64,000 nt of DNA from Paraescarpia echinospica (GCA_020002185.1 CM034544.1:29212653-29276652); one strand, 5' to 3'. Counted from the first letter of the stretch, positions 45,322 to 59,989 are shown. Numbers and translations are program-made. The notes: a model not told the origin generated them from the letters alone.

Positions 45322-47873
45322 GTACATATATTCAGTAACTTCAACAATAGCTTGAATATGACTGGATTACAACTACTAACGCCCTATTTAATCTACATGC
45401 TCTACAGCGAATGGGCAGAATATTAAATGTTATAGACTACCTTCTGATATCGCTCTCGAACCGAAGGTATTCTAAAATCTTACATCACAACAACATATCA
45501 ATCGGATACCACTCCACTTGCCTGCATATATGTCCGTCGGGTTGGAGCCATCAAGTTTCGCCCGTTTAACCTTTCCAGAGAAGCTATAGTACAAAAAGCC
45601 ATTAACCTCGTCCAGTGCGACAGCCAACATAGGGAAATCTGCAATCATACAATTCACTAGGTGAGTGTTAAGAAATGTTTAATGTACAACATTATATCAG
45701 AATCGTTGCAGTCAACAACATTTTCTTTTCTCACAACAAATGCTGCAGCTTAATCGTGTGGTGAGAAAAGAAAACAATATTTGTCTAGTGTCGTAAAAAT
45801 AATAATAATAATAACTTTATCTATACACTAAAATCCAAAGTAGAACTCTGTTCAGTAGTGTTGACAATAGTCGTTGGAAATTATAAGAAATAAATATTAT
45901 AATAATACAAGTAAATCATGTAAATACGAACTAGAGAACCTAAATCAAAGATGACAGTGATGTAAACTATATTTTATATTATCAGTAGTAAAAATAAGTA
46001 TATGTATATATACACATAAATATATAAAACAACTTTGTAATAAATTGCGAGACAAATATATTATAAATATGTAATAACACAAGTATATTATTCATAAGTT
46101 CCGATATTAGCCAGAATTAGTTACAACTATGCTACTTAGCAGTTTATGACCCCGTGGGTTTCTGGCATAATTTGATTGTAGAAAAGGCCTACGACCCACA
46201 ATGTGATTCCAGGCCATCTACTCACAGCTCACAAAACAATGCTTCTTCATTCGTTATGTGGCGCCACTGTATGCATAAATGGTCTCTGTGCTGTCACTAG
46301 CACAGCGTTTGCTGTGTAGATGCTGTATTTTACACATAAACATTTCAACGTACGTTTATCGAATCTCAACATTGTTACCAACATCTAAAGCTTAAGTGAA
46401 ATTATTTTTCGTTTTCTTTGAAACTTCGCATACGTAAGCGTGATGTTCTTGTCAAATAATGTGCTAAATACGAAATATGTTGATTGCGAACTCTTGTCAC
46501 TAAGACCGCTCAAAGGTGGCCTTTTGTGAGTCCAGCTTGGTATATTTTTGTGACGTCGCCCGAGGAAGCACCGCTGAACGCGCCCTATCCTTTACAATGG
46601 TATACGGCTGTGCGGATTGTTTGTTCAGGCTGTAAAGTGCGATCGCGGAATTTACTATTTTTTATATCACCGTAAAGTTAATGATCTTACCTACAAAGGT
46701 GTGGCTGTATGAATACAGGAATTATCTTTCCTTGTTCAGTTATTGCAGTTTGAGCATCGCGAATTCGCTATATCGGCGGCTGTTTTATTCCTGTTTTCTT
46801 GAAAAATGTTACTCAAATACGTATTGGAGGAGTAATCTGTGGACAACGTGTAGCAATACTGACCATTGTCCGTGATCTTTTCGTGATAAGCACTTTTGCT
46901 AATAGCTTGCTTTATCATTTCAGTTACACGTAATTTTACTATACACATATTTATTAATATAAACTATGATTTTGCCTTGATATCTTCTACTATTCAACAT
47001 GTAATTGATGTGTTTCTCTGACATGCAATTTGATGTGTTTTAGATATTATGCCAATTTTGTACATACCCGTTAACAAGGCAATAATCCCGGATTTGATGG
47101 TGTCGATATAATGTTTAAATTTAGATTAAAGTCGTTTTTATGTTTAATCTGATATTATGTCGTAATTATTAGACACATTTGATATTTTTGCCAGCTATTG
47201 GTAGATATATTTGACTCGCCTAACACTTTTTTGGGGTGTTTTAAAATTTGAAGTTAAAAAAACTTTATAATACATGAAACAATATTTGTGCACACACAAC
47301 GCAGTATAATTTATGTTTGTCAAAGGCAGCTAGTTTAGCGGGGTTTAAAATATTGAAATAAAAAAAACACCTTTGAAATCTGTGGAAATGTGCAAACAAA
47401 TACACTACACACCCCTCGGGTATTGTGTCCATCAATGGTTGCTGGTTGAGGGAGGAATATCCCATGGAAAATATCAGTGTGTATGATTGCAAGATTTTGA
47501 CCCGATTTGTCACTTGTGTGTTCGACTATTTTCAAAGGGATGTGCACTGTTTTCACTTGGGCCAACCATCATAACATATTGTATTGACAACCTGTCATGA
47601 CACACATATATTTCAAAAAAAATTATTCATGACAAATTTGCTTTAAAAAAGTGTTAACTGCTGTGTAACTCAGCATGGCATGGTCCATATATAGGGTACA
47701 CCGATCACCATTTGATAACCTGAAAGCAACATGTTATTGTATATCTTACTTACCTTGAAGGCCAATTAGTTGTCTTGGTGTCTTATATGTTCGGGGTGAT
47801 GAAGACGGTTCCATCAGGAATATATTGCTACTTTGAACAACAACCAGAGTTCCACGTGTGAGGCCACCGGCAG
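41118..47873 (-). CDS. YWTD (LDL-receptor class B) beta-propeller gene, five exons visible
   Basis: Exons in order: 47873-47754 (120 bp), 45638-45522 (117), 42876 to about 42753 (124 if donor GTTTCC), 42326-42178 (149), 41248-41118 (131, ends in TAA). Key residues: TLVVVQSSNIFLMEP; then DFPMLAVALDEVNGFLYYSF, VKRAKLDGSNPTDIYA; then DLCYGLAVDPTEDKLYITF, NKIDMVNLDG; then LLFYAATSSGIYKANLNGSG, NPYGLAIDYTNCRICWTD; then GQPLGIAVQDGVAYYVTF. These are successive propeller blades of LDL-receptor-related proteins, normally extracellular ligand-binding modules. Phases of exons 1-2-3 and 4-5 agree. Exon 2 ends at a GC donor (CAG|GCAAGT). The 3-4 join is weak: part of a blade seems missing and the donor is poor. 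Upstream exons and any signal peptide or membrane segment are not seen. Could be an LRP-like fragment or a short secreted protein. Confidence 0.7.
41769..41829. repeat. (TA)n microsatellite in an intron
   Basis: About 30 TA units between exons 4 and 5 of the YWTD gene. Confidence 0.95.
43520..43542. repeat. Short (TA)n in an intron
   Basis: TATATATA run in intron 2-3 of the YWTD gene; the rest of 42900-43600 is AT-rich without recognisable features. Confidence 0.85.
43640..44660 (+). mobile_element. Broken LINE with internal deletion, in YWTD gene intron
   Basis: Frames read DWFDENYTEIYDILQRK, then ADIVNTRTFYSMF and GPSHQLQVF, SDGSNLLSDKESIL, GSLFTD (endonuclease-RT linker and first RT block). 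After about 44215 the sequence jumps to SSLFGCLQKRIWKK, ALLHGAEASVHYIKQVQ, LERFHQRCLRSII and IHWQDYVANTEVLERQ, the region downstream of the RT active site. The whole catalytic part of the RT is missing, with stops and frameshifts elsewhere. Orientation is opposite to the host gene. Confidence 0.75.
45220..45330 (+). repeat. CACGCGCA / (TA)n compound repeat
   Basis: CACGCGCACGCGCGCACGCG followed by CACATATATATA runs. Alternating purine-pyrimidine throughout. Confidence 0.9.
45700..47750. other. Intron of the YWTD gene
   Basis: AT-rich sequence between exons 1 and 2, with ATA/AATA-rich stretches (45790-46110). Short open frames (46484-46675, 47265-47565) are unrecognised. A missed small exon cannot be excluded. 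Confidence 0.5.
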
Positions 47874-48150
47874 CTGATATCAATAGAAACACTAGTTATA
47901 ATCTTAACAATAAAGTCACTGTTGAATTTTTCTTCTGAAGTTTATGTATATTAGTTGAATATATCAATACACTTAGATTTAGTAACTACCATAACGCAGT
48001 TTTTTCCAGCAATATGTCACACAGGGGATTGTGGGTTAGTAAAGCTGTAGCCTTGTGTGAGACAACCGTTGTTTGATTTGGTTCTACTGATAGTTGGCCA
48101 AGTGTACAGTTTAATTGTTGAAAACGGGGAATTTATCTACGATTAACAAG

Positions 48151-48332
<182 letters not shown>

Positions 48333-48334
48333 GT

Positions 48335-49400
48335 TTAACAAATGCGTGTGGGTATTGCCGTTCATTGAGATACATTTATACACCACCAGTGTGAATGCAT
48401 GTGCCATTATTGTATATCAACAGTGTGTGACTATCATCCACTTTATGTTTTCATAAAAACGGTGTTGTGGATGTGATACCTTTTTTTATTATAATCGTTT
48501 TAACGTGTAAAGAAAAAAAAATTGTGAATACATTAAAATATTGATATGGTCATAAATGGTGCCTTTCTAAAACCAAAATGTCACAAATAAATACCCAAGT
48601 GTATTCACGAGGTAATTAGAACATAATATTTTACTGTTTCGTGTGTAGTTGATAGCGCAAGGATGAACAGCATTCCCTACATATGTTCATATTTAATTTA
48701 TTATATGTGAAGACTCATTTTGTAAAAAACAAAAGTACGTTACAAATTGTTAACTGTTTCTGATAATAAGAATAAATGTCAACAATTCGTTTATAACGTT
48801 CATACTTACACATTATTGCAATGTGTGCGGCAGCGCAGTATGCATAAAAATCCTAGTGGATAAATGGAAATTGCGGTAACTTTGAGGTGGTGTATAGTGC
48901 TGATGTACAATCAGCCGCAGCACGATATGTCACGATATAGATAGTGCAGGTAGTCAGTATGTGCCTGACAGAGAGTGTCTCTGTTGATCCAATATATCAC
49001 CATCTGATCTGGACGATTCATATATTAAAGATTGTAATCCTTGTTTAGGAAATTTGAACACGTCAGGTTCATTTGTATTTATTTTAGCATTGGCTAATTT
49101 TGCTACTTAATATTTATTTACAACGTCAAAGATAATTGTGTTCAAAGAATATTTTGCATATACCAGGTGTCATTGGGTGTTGTGCAAGTTAAAGAACAAA
49201 GACAAAGGCTTTATTAAAACCAGTAGACAGCACCATAAAAGTTGTAGGTTATACATGACGAATATTAAGTTGCATTTGGGATAAACTGCACACCGACATT
49301 AATGATGTGAGTTGATGATATGTATCATGTGAATATACGTGTTAATAGTAGTTGGCTTTAGACGTTTAGATGGTTACTAGTCCAAGTCAAACGCATCAGG
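48335..49400. other. No gene recognised
   Basis: AT-rich, presumably upstream intron or 5' flank of the YWTD gene. The phrase AGCACGATATGTCACG near 48919 recurs at 49832, suggesting a small repeat. Confidence 0.45.
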
Positions 49401-50070
49401 AAACGGTGATGAACAATGACGAGTGAAGGCCCTCCTCCGGTGCTGCGCGGTGCAGGGACAACATGCAAGAAGGTGTCCTCCAATGAGGTGGATTGCAAGT
49501 CATCGGGCACGGGTTACTAGCTCTACTTCATCTCCCTACCACAGGATGAAGAACTTTACTGGAACCGTTCCATATTCCAATCTATGTTGTACCTTATCCA
49601 GATGGCATCAACGTCTGCAACCAATCATGATCCAACCTAGAACAAATTGGGTATTCGCCTTTCCTCGCACATGTTGCCTGTTGACTGTCCTGGAGAGGTG
49701 ATTGTTGAATCACCAAATGTTCCTTCTAGCCCTGGCAGAACGTTGTTGCTCTGCTGGAAGGAGCATGGTCCATAGAAGGAAGCTTTATGCATGGTCAGTA
49801 ACCCGTATCGAAGGTACACCGCAGCACGATATGTCACGGTTCCGTTCACAATGATCGTTATCGTGTCGAGTGCAAGCCAACTCGCAACTAGAGCCCAGAG
49901 AAGTTGCAGTACCTGGTGTAATCCGCTGCGATCAATACGCTCATACCTCGCCGCACGTACTCACCCGCCATCAGCTTGGAGTTGCCCCCGATAGCATAAA
50001 GTAGTGTCCTGTCGTGTCCCGCATAAAAATACAGCCAGGAAGCATCGGTTCCAAAGAGCCCATTGTACAG
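49400..50070 (-). other. Possible coding remnant, unrecognised
   Basis: This region has higher GC than its surroundings and longer minus-strand frames. One reads WLYFYAGHDRTLLYAIGG, SKLMAG followed by a good donor (GCGG|GTGAGT) that would end one base into a codon, the phase used by exons 1 and 2 of the YWTD gene. No acceptor is visible because a (TA)n tract (50078-50144) begins upstream. It could be an earlier exon or an unrelated remnant. The plus-strand frames are interrupted. Confidence 0.3.
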
Positions 50071-50075
50071 ATGGA

Positions 50076-50077
<2 letters not shown>

Positions 50078-50144
<67 letters not shown>

Positions 50145-50145
50145 T
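50078..50145. repeat. (TA)n microsatellite
   Basis: About 32 TA units with one interruption; a second (TA)n lies at 50376-50404. Confidence 0.95.
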
Positions 50146-50369
50146 AACAAGGTTTTACGGGATGCAACATCCTGCGTCCTATACCCAAAGAAACAGTACC
50201 AGGACGCGTGTAAAATAATCGTTGCGTCCCACAGGACGCATGCGTATCAATTACACATAACAAAAACATAGATTGATTATGAATGCTTTTAACTTAGTAG
50301 TTTATTACATAATCAGTTCGTTTGATATTTCTTTTCACGAGTCCTTCCAAATAACTATTTGCGTAGGCG

Positions 50370-50401
<32 letters not shown>

Positions 50402-50406
<5 letters not shown>

Positions 50407-51060
50407 ATAACTTCTATCGCGCCTAAATCCTTGGAAATCAAGCTCAGAGGCGCATCAAAACAAAAGGATTGGTCAATCTCAAAATGCATATGCAGTATTT
50501 CAGATGTCAACAGTTGAGGCAAGGCGCTAGGAAGCTGTAGTAGGTTATGAAGATAACTTTTTTTTTAATGACGACGGAATTTTTTAATATTCTCAACTGA
50601 TTTAAAACTAAGAGGGAGCATATTCCAAAGAGTTGGTGCAGCAACAGAAAACACCCTAGTTCCAATGTTAGTGTTGACTCTAGGAACAAAACGTAGGTCA
50701 GAACTAGATGATCGAAGCTGGAGAGATTTTCTCACTGGAGTAAGCAGTGAATGCAAATAAGATGGTTGCTGGATAGTGCCTGGTATGTAATAGTACATAT
50801 CTTAAATATTATACGATATCGTACAGGAAGCCAATGCAAAGAATTTAAAAGTGGTACAGAGCGCGATAAACGAGGAGATCTTGTAACTACTCTAGCTAGA
50901 CAATTTTGGACACGCTGAAGTTTTGTGATATCCTTGCTAGCGATATAATAAAGGAGGGAATTGCAATAGTCAAGTCTTCTGCTAAAAAGCGCAGTTGCAA
51001 TAGTGTTAGCAACACATAATGACATACCGGCGAATACGGCGAAGATCACGAATATGATAA
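50402..51060 (-). mobile_element. L2-like LINE 3' end
   Basis: On the minus strand: SRRLDYCNSLLYYIASKDI, LQRVQNCLARVVTRSPR, LLNSLHWLPVRYRI, CTITYQALSS, then after a frameshift QPSYLHSLLTPVRKS, LRSSSSDLRFVPRV, NIGTRVFSVAAPTLWNMLP. These are the conserved C-terminal blocks of L2/CR1-type LINEs. The 3' end (GAGGCGCATC, GATAGAAGTTATCTTAT) matches the copy at 28060-29005. Confidence 0.85.
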
Positions 51061-51135
51061 AAACATCAACGACACCTTTGAGATATATACATATATATAT
51101 TTATTATATATATATATATATGTACATTATATATA

Positions 51136-51220
51136 TTTTATTTGTAAATATTATCCACGCCGCTAGTTCAGCTGCTAGTCAAACAACACAATGACATACG
51201 CATTGTCCGTGGATATATAC

Positions 51221-51261
<41 letters not shown>

Positions 51262-51277
51262 GTATATATATATATAT

Positions 51278-51314
<37 letters not shown>

Positions 51315-51491
51315 GTCTACATATGTATATATCCATGGACAATGCGTATATTATTGTGTTGTTTGACTATATATATATATATATATACATATATATGTCT
51401 ATATATGTATATATCCGTGGACAATGCGTATATTATTGTATTGTTTGACTAGCAGCTGAACTAGCAGCGTGGATAATATTCACAAATAAAA
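51136..51491. mobile_element. AT-rich foldback (palindromic) element
   Basis: The left arm (about 51136-51223) begins TTTTATTTGTAAATATTATC and continues through CACGCCGCTAGTTCAGCTGC to CGCATTGTCCGTGGATATAT. The right arm (about 51404-51491) is its reverse complement with a few differences. Between them is mostly (TA)n plus a third, inverted copy of the CATTGTCC...GGATATAT part at 51317-51373. No coding capacity. It resembles foldback/MITE elements and could form a large hairpin. Confidence 0.75.
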
Positions 51492-51518
51492 AATCAAACA
51501 AAATCGACAAAGGCAACA

Positions 51519-51645
51519 GAGGGGTTGTTTATTACATGTTTATATCAATACTAAACTCAACTGAAGGGTTGTTTATCACATGTTTATATACAGTGTAAAT
51601 AATAAACTCAACAGAAGGGTTGTTTATCACAAGTTTATATAAATA
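51519..51645 (+). repeat. Three-copy tandem repeat (GGGTTGTTTATCACATGTTT)
   Basis: Units of about 45-60 bp containing GAAGGGTTGTTTATCACA, GTTTATAT and TAAACTCAAC are repeated three times. Non-coding. Confidence 0.8.
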
Positions 51646-51649
51646 ATAA

Positions 51650-52470
51650 AGTTGGACTCTCGAAATCCCAAAAGCTGATTGGCCACTCGGATTTTAAGTT
51701 GTAAGTGGTCATCTCGTTAAGTCTAAATGAAACTTAATAATGTACCTATTCGTAAGTAACATCAACATGAAATGGTCAATCAGTATCGCGGTCTTACTTG
51801 TTTATAGAGCATCTGAACGAAACTTCGGTACGGCGAATCTGGATTACGACTAACAGTAACATTCGACACGACGGCATGTACATGCAAGGATGCACAGCCA
51901 ATCATTGTCGTACCATTGTTTTAGTTTTATTATACGGCCAGCATACTATGTCTGTTTCCATTGCGGCATATATATTTAATCAGTTAATATTTTCTTTTTG
52001 GAAGTAGTTCTGTGTAGTATGTCAATATAGTTATATCATGTTCCCTGACGGCGTCCGCCCCGTCCCTCGACCGTCCCACACTTGCCCCCCGCCATCTCCC
52101 CCGCCGGATCACCTGTTTGATCGAGCCGTTCACGAAATGCATGCAAATTGCGTTATCACTGTAAAAAGAGCGGACGGTGGAGTGTTTACGACGCGTAATA
52201 CATTTTTTATAGGTTTTGCCGTGCTGCTAGAATACCTTCAACACCACTTCATGCAACTAACGAATACCGTCCTTTCACGAAGTATCGGGTAGATCGGAAA
52301 AAAACATTAATAATTATTTACTATCTTAATGAAATGGTCGTACCAACGATGAATCGTGTTCCGTGAACGTCGCTCGCATTTTGTTCATTAGCGTTTTTCA
52401 TTAGTGCGGTGATTCCATCGATTTGGTCATATATAATTATTGACAACACTAGCAGAACACCTATAATGTA
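51650..52470. other. No gene recognised
   Basis: An 84-codon frame (52038-52292) starts with a Pro-rich segment (PRPSHTCPPPSPPPD) and then a more ordinary composition. It has no recognised domain and no duplicate to test. The remainder is AT-rich. Confidence 0.4.
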
Positions 52471-52473
52471 TTG

Positions 52474-52772
<299 letters not shown>

Positions 52773-53001
52773 GAAGAAGAGAGGGAGTATGTATGTTTGT
52801 TGGTGTGAGTCTGTGTGTATATGTATGCGTGTGTGATTATGTGTTTCCTGTGTATAATTGGATGTGCGTGATTGTGTGTCTGTGTGTATAAGTGTTGCCG
52901 GGATGAATGAGGATAGGTATGAACCAGTGGTTATGCTCGCATTCTTGCGTGTATTTGTAATGGTGAGTGTATGTTTGTAAGTTTATGTTTTCAGGTGTTT
53001 A

Positions 53002-53262
<261 letters not shown>

Positions 53263-53306
53263 TGTTTGCTTTCTATGTGTTTGAATTTTTTTCTTGCGCT
53301 TCGTTG

Positions 53307-53755
53307 GTGTTATAGAATTCATTCCCTTATTGTCAATATATTATTACTCACCTTCTAAGTTGGTAGTCCAGAAACAGACCAATGCGAAGATCAGATCACG
53401 AAATAGCGGCCAGACTGGAGGGACCGACGAAGGATGTAAGGTCAGCTTATTGAAACGTCGTGGTAACATTTCTGATTTGGTTTTGATCTCTCAAGTTTCA
53501 AATGTCACAGGATATCTGCTGCTGCAATCGGGTGACTAACGCAACCGTGAATCAACTGAAACGTTGTCTCTGCGGGCGATATGATATAGCGGTGTTTGGC
53601 TTTTCAAAATCGATAAGCTACCTGGCACTCTGTGACGAGGACAGTTTGACCTAGGGATACTTTGTGCTTTGCTGACGACGATGTATTACATATTCCATGC
53701 GTATCGATGAACGAGTAATATTTGTGCGGTTGGGCGTAAGAACATTATTGCCAAA
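53307..53755 (+). repeat. Duplicated block, matches 9-475
   Basis: Second copy of the segment at the window start, same orientation, with scattered substitutions (for example GACGAAGGATGTAAGG here against GACGAACGTTGTAAGG). It is preceded by the (GT)n tract. Confidence 0.85.
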
Positions 53756-53979
53756 CCGGCCATTATATGCTGGCACTGAGGATAGTCACGGCCAGGGTGC
53801 TTGTCGTCCTCAGTGGTTCTTTTACTTGAGACGGGACCTACATTAACATGATGTCAGAGGCATGAGCAATACACAGTCCCCAATGTTGACAGCCACGTTT
53901 TTACACTAAATGTCATGCCAACCCGGTCCGGGTTTCGAACTCAGAGCGATGGCATGTGCTATCCACACATCGGGAATTT

Positions 53980-54469
53980 TATACGTTGACACACCACGAG
54001 TGTTACCCACGGGCTGACTGTGTTTCCAGTAGACATACCGGGAGTGATACCCGAGAGCATATCTGAAGTATTATCGGAGTGCTACGTCGAGCACACTAGA
54101 CTGTTTCCAGCGGAAACGCTGTAGTGTTGCCCGAGTATACACCAGAAGTAATCCGTATGGGCAGGCCGAAGTGATATCGACGGGTACCCTTGACTGTTTG
54201 CTGTGGAGAAACCGGTAATGTGTTTTATGTGTACACCGGGAGTGTTACCGTAGAAACACAGGGAGTGTTACCTGTGGACACACTGGTGATTTACCCGTAG
54301 ACACCCTGGTGTGTTATCCGTTGATAATCAAGGAGTGTCACCCAAAGAGGTGCCACACTCGTTTACTTCCAAAGAGTGTTAACCGTGGGTATATCAGGGA
54401 TGTTATTACGAACAAACCGAAAGTGTTACCCTTGGACACACCGGAAGTGATATTCACTGACACTAGAAC

Positions 54470-54470
<1 letters not shown>
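53980..54470 (-). repeat. GTGTCCACGGGTAACA minisatellite, inverted
   Basis: Units such as GTGTTACCTGTGGACACAC and AGTGTTACCGTAGAAACACA are the reverse complement of the units at 3000-3965 and 31370-32440. More diverged than either. Confidence 0.75.
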
Positions 54471-55890
<1,420 letters not shown>

Positions 55891-56195
55891 CCCACACCAC
55901 CCCATTCAACCACACTCACGATGCGCGCACACACATGAATACATACACACATACAAACATATGCACGTATGCTTACATTGACACATTCTTATTCGCGGAC
56001 ATTAAGCAATTCACTAACGTAAAAGATAAGTTCTTATGTAGAGCGGTATCCAGTCCTTTGGACTTCTCAAAAAGCTTTACACTTTACTCCCTGACAGACC
56101 TGTTGAATCGAACATCTCGTCTTCTCCGGGAAGCATATAAGTGAATGCACTTTTAGTTGAGCATGTTTCCCAGAAAATTTCAACAGTATCCCGTC

Positions 56196-56325
56196 GGGTG
56201 TGCGGGCGCGCTGGCGTGTGGGCGTGCGTGTGTGCGTGCGGGCGTGCGGGTGTGCAGACGAGCGGGCGTGATTGCCTGCGGGCGTGCGGACGTGCGGGGG
56301 TGCGTGTGTTTTCACGTGCGGACGG
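56196..56325 (+). repeat. GC-rich GCGTGCGG-type array, degenerate
   Basis: GGCGTGCG words with substitutions, followed by GGACATGTTGGAACAAACGA as in the cleaner array at 58110-58187. Confidence 0.8.
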
Positions 56326-57637
56326 ACATGTTGGAACAAACGACAGAAAAGATGAAGATGGTGAAAGAGTTCTGCTGATGAGAACCAGTGTTATCTTGTA
56401 AGATATTCGCAAACACATAGCTTTCGAATAAAATGAGACATAGTTGTAGTTTCATGATCTGACTGATGGCGTCGCGATCTGTCATTGCCACGGACGGAAA
56501 CTTCTAATTTGCTTCTTCGTTGTAGGTGAAAGGGTATTCAACATGCACTGCTTCGAACTGCCATTAAGACCAGACTTTCGTCGCGGAGAACGTTTTAAAT
56601 AACGTATGAGATTTTTGTTTGAAATTGTATAGGAAAACGACGCTGTCATGGTCTACGTCGCCTATGGTCGGTGCAATTATTAAACGTAGTTATTGATCCG
56701 TTAGTACCCTGTAGAGGATGGGCATTCATAAATCGTTTTGCGACACCGGTTAGGTATACGTTGTCAACGCAGCCTGAGTAACAAAATAAACAATAATGTT
56801 CCTAAACATATATTCACTCAAAACCACACCCACGCACGCACACCACCCACACACACACACACATATGCATGGCCGTCGATTCTAGGAAAACGCTATAGAT
56901 TATTTGTATGAGACTTTTGTTTTAAATTCTATCGGAAATCGGCACCACTGTGATACATTGGCAGACACCACTACCACGACCATGACCACCGCCACCACCA
57001 TCACAACTGTCATGGCCACCGTCACTATTACCACGACCACGACCACCAACTGAAAGGCTTACGTTACGATGTTGTACTGTTCCCATTCAACTAATCGCCG
57101 GTTGGGGAACGCTAGTCTAGATTACATCTTCCCTAAATATTGGGGATTAATCCACTATCCATCGAACAATTTCAATTTCTGCCCTCAAAATGAACACCAT
57201 CTTCGTAAATATTGTGGAGGGGGTGCTAAAACATACTAAAACATCATAGACACAAATTTTAACAATCGTTGTCATGTTCACAACAATAATTAGCGGCACT
57301 GTTTCCAAGATTCTAACCGAAAGTTTGTGTTTGTTGCATAAGCTGGTGGACTACTAAGGCGAAACAGGTCAAAATGATATTTGTCGAAGCGAACGTTTGT
57401 GATAATATATAATAATATAAATAATCTTTGTTTGAAATAATCTTTGTTTGAAATTGTAGATGAATGCGGCGCTGTTATGATGAAAACATGGCCGTTGACT
57501 GGTGCGACTGTCAAACTTCATTAATAATTAGTCCCTAACCGGGGGATGGTCATTCAGAGATCGTAACGTAACGGCGCCAACTACAAGCGTGTCTACCACC
57601 ACCACAAAACTGTTCCTAAGCACATATACACACAGAC

Positions 57638-57750
<113 letters not shown>

Positions 57751-58109
57751 TCACACACACACACGCACAAACAAATGCAATTCGCAAGATTGTTCGGTCT
57801 TTTGTCATCAAGGAAATTCGTTAATATTTCTTAGTCTGATATGTAAATTGTTCATGGGATACCATTTTTAAAATTATGCATTTTATGGAAAAGCCTTACT
57901 TTTATTGGGAGTAACGCGTTCTGTACATGTCAGTGATGGGACCAGCTAGTTAGCTTCTTCGTGGTGAGTCAACAGTTCACTGTGGTACAATTTGTTGAGC
58001 AGTCTTTCATGCGGGATACGGCACCATGTCGATAATATATGATGCTTGTGTTTTAAATTCTATCGGAAATCGGCACAACTGTAGCGCACTGGCAGTTGGC
58101 TCGTGGGCG

Positions 58110-58187
58110 CGCGGGCGTGCGGGCGTGCGGGCGTGCGGGCGTGCGGGCGTGCGGGCGTGCGGGCGTGCGGGCGTGCGGGCGTGCGGG
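58110..58187 (+). repeat. (GGGCGTGC)n 8-bp array
   Basis: About ten near-perfect copies of an 8-bp GC-rich unit in otherwise AT-rich DNA. The strand is G/T/C only, so it is a candidate for Z-DNA or G-rich structure. Confidence 0.93.
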
Positions 58188-58574
58188 TGGACATGTTGGG
58201 ACAGACGACGGAAAGATGAAGGTGGATAAAGAGTGCTGCTGCTGAGAACCAGCGTTATCTTGTAAGATATTCGCAAATAAAAATGCCAATCGTTCGTAGG
58301 AAATAATTAAGAATACTATACATAGCTTTCAAATTAAATGAGACAAAGTTTTCAATAACGTATGAGGTATTTGTTTGAAATTGTATAGTAACAGGGTGCT
58401 GTTATGGTGAACGTCGCCTACGGCCGGTGCAGTTATGAAACGTAGTTAATAATCAGTTAGTACCCTGTAGAGGATGGACATTCAGAAATCGTGTTGTAAC
58501 ACATGTTAGGTGTACGTTGCCAATCCAGCCTTTGTTTCAAAGTAAACAAAAGTGTTCCTAAACACATATTCACA

Positions 58575-58665
58575 CAAAAACACACGCACGCACGCACGCA
58601 CGCACTCACACACACTCACAAACACACACACATACACACACACACTCACACACACACACAAATAC
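58575..58665 (+). repeat. CACG/CACA degenerate microsatellite
   Basis: CACGCACGCACGCACGCA then CACACTCACACA runs, again just after a GATAATAT family block. Confidence 0.85.
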
Positions 58666-59989
58666 AACTCGTAAGATTGTTCAGTCTTTTGTCATAAAAT
58701 CGGATTAGTTAGCATTTCTTAGAATTATGTGTAAATTGATCATGATATACCACTTTTTATTGCGCATTTCATGGGAAAGTCTCACTTTTATTGGGAGTAA
58801 CGCGTTTTGTCCATGCCAATGATAGGACCAGTCAATTCGCTTCAGTGAACAGTTCACTATGGTACAATTTGTCGAGCAGCTTTTGTTGCGGGATACGGCA
58901 CCATAGCCGTCGATTCTAGGGAAACGCTTTGGATAATATTTGAGACTTTTGTTTGAAATTCTTTCGGAAATCGGCACAATTGTAGCACACTGGCAGGCAT
59001 GCCCAATTATGTAAACAATTAGATTGTAGTTGGAAATGGTTACTTTGGGTTAACAATTTCATGTGCACTGGCGTCGTAACGAAATTTATATTGAGGGGCT
59101 GACGCTGAGCCCAATCTTCAAGTCAGCATTCCTCCGCTGTCATTTCGCTCAGACATGACCATCGGAAGACGGAGAGTGGGAGGCTTGTGAAAGTTATTGG
59201 CCGAACTTCAGAACCACTTCGACGTCGCGCTCGGTCGCACTGTCGGCCGACACATCAGAAGACGGGCGGGGGTGGGCTGTTGGAGATTTTTTTGCGGCAA
59301 CGTTCATAAATGTTTAAGCTCACCAACAACCGATATTTCCTTGGGGCTCACATAGAAACTCACCTTCACGCTCTCCGAAGACATCCAATTCCATCAAAAA
59401 ATGCACCCGATCTTCCCTAAATATTGGGAACCAAACCAATATCCACCAAACAATTACAATTTCCAACCTCAAAATGAACATCCTGTCCATAAATATTGTG
59501 GGGCCAAAAAACTTAATTTGTTAACAATCGTTGTCATGTTGACAACAATAATTAGCGGCATTGTTGCCAAGATTCTAACCGACAGGATGGGCTTGTTACA
59601 ATAGCTGGTGGACTACTAAGGCCAGACAGGTCAACATCATCTTTGCATGGCCGTTGGCTGGTGCGACTGTAAAACGTCATTAGTAATTAGTCCCTAACCG
59701 AGGGATGGTCATTAAGAGGTCGTGTATGTGACGGCGTCAATCACAAACGTGTCTGGAGATATGTACTTATTTACTAACATTAAATTATATGATTTTTATT
59801 AATATTTATTGTTATTAGTAGTAGTATATTATTATTCGATTTTGGGGGGTTGAAGGGGTGTCCATATTAACGAAATGTTACGTCTTAATGAGAGTCTTCT
59901 TGACCTTCATATTTATGTAAACTATTTATAAATTTGTACATTTGTACATGTATAAATGACAAAATTAATTTGTTTGTTTGTTTGTTTGT

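Noticed and set aside
52038..52292. 84-codon frame with Pro-rich start
   Set aside because: Not recognisable and unsupported by duplication or splice signals; left as unannotated.
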